A stretch of DNA of 8,095 nt from positions 1 through 8,095 of the forward strand of contig JAICUS010000259.1 of assembly GCA_025935735.1 (NCBI GenBank), given 5' to 3'. Made by a program: the position numbers and the translations under genes. Shown in pieces: positions 6,169-8,095 of the stretch (its first letter is position 1; every line of letters starts with the position of its first letter). The notes below the pieces were generated by a model. It had not been told where the DNA came from, ran no database searches, and saw only the letters and a list, made by a program, of their open reading frames with translations. The DNA is from Solirubrobacteraceae bacterium. Its GTDB lineage: Bacteria; Actinomycetota; Thermoleophilia; Solirubrobacterales; Solirubrobacteraceae.

Positions 6169-6582
6169 GCAACTCACGCGGCCGGCGAAGACGTCCTCGT
6201 CGGGCTGTGGCGGGTCATCCGGCGGCTGAAGTCGAGCGCGGCGACGCTCGGCGGCGACCCGGCGGCCCTTCACGTGATCCACATGGTCAAAGAGCACGGG
6301 CCGCTGCGGCTGACCGCGCTCGCCGAGGCGGCGATGCTGGACGCGTCGACGGTCAGCCGGCACGTGCAGCACCTCGAGGCGGCGGGCCACCTCGCCCGCA
6401 CCACCGACCCGGACGACCGCCGCGCCACGCTGATCGCGGTCACCGAGAGCGGCCAGGCGCTGCTGGGCGAGGCGCTGGCCGCCCGCGGCCGGCTGCTCGA
6501 CGACGCGCTGGCCGGCTGGCCGGAGGCGGACCGCGCGGCGCTCGCCCGGCTGCTGGCGCGGCTCGCGGAGGACATGGCATGA
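6160..6582 (+). CDS. MarR-family transcriptional regulator
   Basis: A 140-residue winged-helix regulator of the MarR family, usual length. The N-terminal helix (about 10-28) would form the dimer interface. The winged helix-turn-helix runs from LRLTALAEAAML (49-60) through the recognition helix DASTVSRHVQHLEAAG (61-76) to the wing, with RTTDPDDRRATLIAVTESG (80-98) carrying the family's DxRxxxxxLT-type signature. A C-terminal helical pair (105-138) completes the dimer domain. The gene overlaps the MFS exporter by four bases (ATGA), the common regulator-pump pairing of the EmrR/EmrB kind, so it probably represses both itself and the pump until a small ligand, often a phenolic or drug-like compound, binds. 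The ATG at 6160 is preferred; a GTG directly after it is equally in frame. No ribosome binding site precedes it. Confidence 0.9.
   Translation: MVQATHAAGEDVLVGLWRVIRRLKSSAATLGGDPAALHVIHMVKEHGPLRLTALAEAAMLDASTVSRHVQHLEAAGHLARTTDPDDRRATLIAVTESGQALLGEALAARGRLLDDALAGWPEADRAALARLLARLAEDMA
6567..6571 (+). promoter_or_regulatory. Ribosome binding site for the MFS exporter
   Basis: GGAGG lies seven bases before the ATG at 6579, within the last codons of the regulator. It supports this start and independent loading of ribosomes on the pump gene. Confidence 0.65.
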
Positions 6583-8095
6583 GCGCCGAGGCCGGCCCGC
6601 TGGACCTCACCCACCGGCAGATCCTCACCGTGCTGACCGGCGTGATGGCCGGGATGCTCCTGGCCGCGCTGGACCAGAGCATCGTCGGCACCGCGCTGCC
6701 GCGGATCGTGTCCGAGCTCGGCGGCCTGGACAAGCTGTCGTGGGTCGTCACCGCGTACCTGCTGACGTCGACCGCGGTCACGCCGCTGTGGGGCAAGATC
6801 TCCGACCTCTACGGGCGCCGCAAGGTCTTCCAGGCGGCGATCGGCATCTTCGTCGCCGGCTCGATGCTCTCGGGGCTGGCCCAGACCATGACCGAGCTGA
6901 TCGGGGCCCGCGCCTTCCAGGGCATCGGCGGCGGCGGGCTGTTCGCCATCGCGCTGTCGATCATCGGCGACGTCATCCCCCCGCGCGAGCGCGGCCGCTA
7001 CCAGGGCTACTTCGGCGCGGTGTTCGGCGTCTCCAGCGTCGCCGGGCCGCTGCTGGGCGGCTGGTTCACCGACGGCCCGGGCTGGCGCTGGATCTTCTAC
7101 GTCAACGTGCCGATCGGGATCGCGGCGCTGGTCATCACCTCCAGCGCGCTCAAGCTGCCGGTGCGCCGGCGCGAGCACGCGATCGACTATCGCGGCGCGC
7201 TGGCCATCATCGCCTCGGTCACCTGCCTGCTGCTGTACTTGAACTGGCGCGGCCCGGACCACGGCTGGGGCGAGGGCGCGGCGGTCGCGCTGGCCGCCGC
7301 CGCGGTCGCCTTCGCCGCGCTGTTCGTGTGGATCGAGTCGCGCGCCGCCGAGCCGATCCTGCCGCTGCACCTGTTCCGCAACCCGATCTTCCGCGTCGGC
7401 AACGCGTTCGGCTTCCTGTCCGGCATGGTCCTGTTCGGGACGATCATCTTCCTGCCGCTCTACCTGCAGGCGGTCAAGGGCATGTCGCCCACCGAGTCCG
7501 GGCTGGCGCTGCTGCCCGCGGTGATCGGGATCTTCTCCACGTCGATCTCCGCCGGGCAGATGATCACCCGCACCGGGCGCTACAAGATCTATCCGGTCCT
7601 GGGCGGGCTGATCCTGATCTTCGCCATGCTCGGGCTGACCCGGCTGTCCTCCCACACGCCCTACTGGGAGGTGGCGATCGCCGTCTACGTGTGGGGCGCG
7701 GGGATCGGGCTGACGATGCAGACGATCCTCACCGCGGTGCAGAACGCGGTCGACTACCGCGACCTCGGCACGGCCACCGGCGCGGTCACGTTCTTCCGCC
7801 AGATCGGCGGCGCGATCGGCGCGGCGGTGTTCGGGGCGATGCTCTCCAGCCGGCTGGCCGTGCACCTGTCCGACGCGTTCGGCGGCCGCCTGCCGCCGGG
7901 GACGGCCACCGACGCCAACGACGTGGAGGCGATCCGCCACCTGCCGGCGGCGGTCCGCGACCGGGTGCTGGACGCGTTCTCGAGCGCGCTCGACGACGTG
8001 TTCCTCGTGGGCGTGCCGATCGTGATCCTGGCCTTCCTGGTCGCGCTGGCGCTGAAGGAGATCCCGCTGCGCAGCGGCGCGGGGGCGGCGCCCGC
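6579..8095 (+). CDS. EmrB/QacA-type (DHA2) MFS multidrug exporter, 3' end outside window
   Basis: A proton-coupled drug exporter of the major facilitator superfamily, 14-helix DHA2 family; 505 residues are visible and the frame is still open at the window end, so little of the usual 500-550 residues is missing. The first helix carries LDQSIVGTALPRIV (31-44, motif D1 with membrane Asp32). GKISDLYGRRK (72-82) is motif A, RAFQGIGGGG (111-120) is motif B with its membrane Arg, and GPLLGGWFTD (156-165) is the antiporter motif C, followed by the WRWIFYVNVPIG typical of DHA2 pumps. Many further hydrophobic helices follow, as do an Asp/Arg-rich loop near 440-470 and a last helix near VFLVGVPIVILAFLVALAL. 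It should extrude amphipathic drugs or metabolites across the inner membrane. It is coupled to the MarR gene by an ATGA overlap and is probably derepressed by that regulator's ligand. The substrate cannot be predicted. Confidence 0.93.
   Translation, partial: MSAEAGPLDLTHRQILTVLTGVMAGMLLAALDQSIVGTALPRIVSELGGLDKLSWVVTAYLLTSTAVTPLWGKISDLYGRRKVFQAAIGIFVAGSMLSGLAQTMTELIGARAFQGIGGGGLFAIALSIIGDVIPPRERGRYQGYFGAVFGVSSVAGPLLGGWFTDGPGWRWIFYVNVPIGIAALVITSSALKLPVRRREHAIDYRGALAIIASVTCLLLYLNWRGPDHGWGEGAAVALAAAAVAFAALFVWIESRAAEPILPLHLFRNPIFRVGNAFGFLSGMVLFGTIIFLPLYLQAVKGMSPTESGLALLPAVIGIFSTSISAGQMITRTGRYKIYPVLGGLILIFAMLGLTRLSSHTPYWEVAIAVYVWGAGIGLTMQTILTAVQNAVDYRDLGTATGAVTFFRQIGGAIGAAVFGAMLSSRLAVHLSDAFGGRLPPGTATDANDVEAIRHLPAAVRDRVLDAFSSALDDVFLVGVPIVILAFLVALALKEIPLRSGAGAAP

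Noticed and set aside
6080..6172. Longer N-terminus for the phosphatase from a TTG at 6172
   Set aside because: It would add about 31 residues with no family match before DLHLHLLPGIDDG and would overlap the divergent regulator's start.
6270..7940. A long open frame on the minus strand across the MarR and MFS genes
   Set aside because: Its composition is low-complexity Arg/Asp/Gln/His, and the plus strand holds two complete families with all motifs.

Overview
The window is very GC-rich, with almost every third codon position G or C, densely packed genes and several GTG/TTG or ATGA-overlap starts. This points to a high-GC actinobacterium. The protein families and short repeats would suit a Thermoleophilia/Solirubrobacterales-type genome, but that placement is inference, since no rRNA or other taxonomic marker is present.

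Region 1 (1-5403, plus strand) is a tight, translationally coupled gene run: the C-terminal part of an aminoglycoside-phosphotransferase (APH)-like kinase (2-460), a MurG-like GT-B glycosyltransferase (457-1608), a fusion of a complete ABC exporter half-transporter with a C-terminal APH/maltokinase-like kinase domain (1605-4406), and an NAD-dependent nucleotide-sugar epimerase (4399-5403). Each junction overlaps by 4 to 8 bases. Read together, the genes fit the making, phosphorylation or priming, and export of a glycosylated product such as a surface glycan or glycolipid. No substrate can be read from the sequence.

Region 2 (5324-6079, minus strand) is a CpsB/YwqE-type PHP-domain phosphatase gene that converges on the epimerase and overlaps its 3' end by 80 bases. 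Phosphatases of this family control polysaccharide biosynthesis by dephosphorylating bacterial tyrosine kinases, which matches the theme of region 1.

Region 3 (6080-8095) opens with an 80-base divergent promoter region. It is followed by a MarR-type regulator (6160-6582) and an overlapping EmrB/QacA-type 14-TM drug exporter (6579 to beyond the window end). A TTGCA-N3-TGCAA inverted repeat covers the regulator's start codon and is the likely autoregulatory operator.

Two points stand out. The first is the ABC-exporter/kinase fusion, set beside a second stand-alone kinase-like gene. The second is a set of three short palindromic GGGGAC/GTCCCC repeats inside the glycosyltransferase gene, all read in the same frame as LK(G/R)(T/S)VP, which look like a dispersed palindromic repeat that has been absorbed into a protein.
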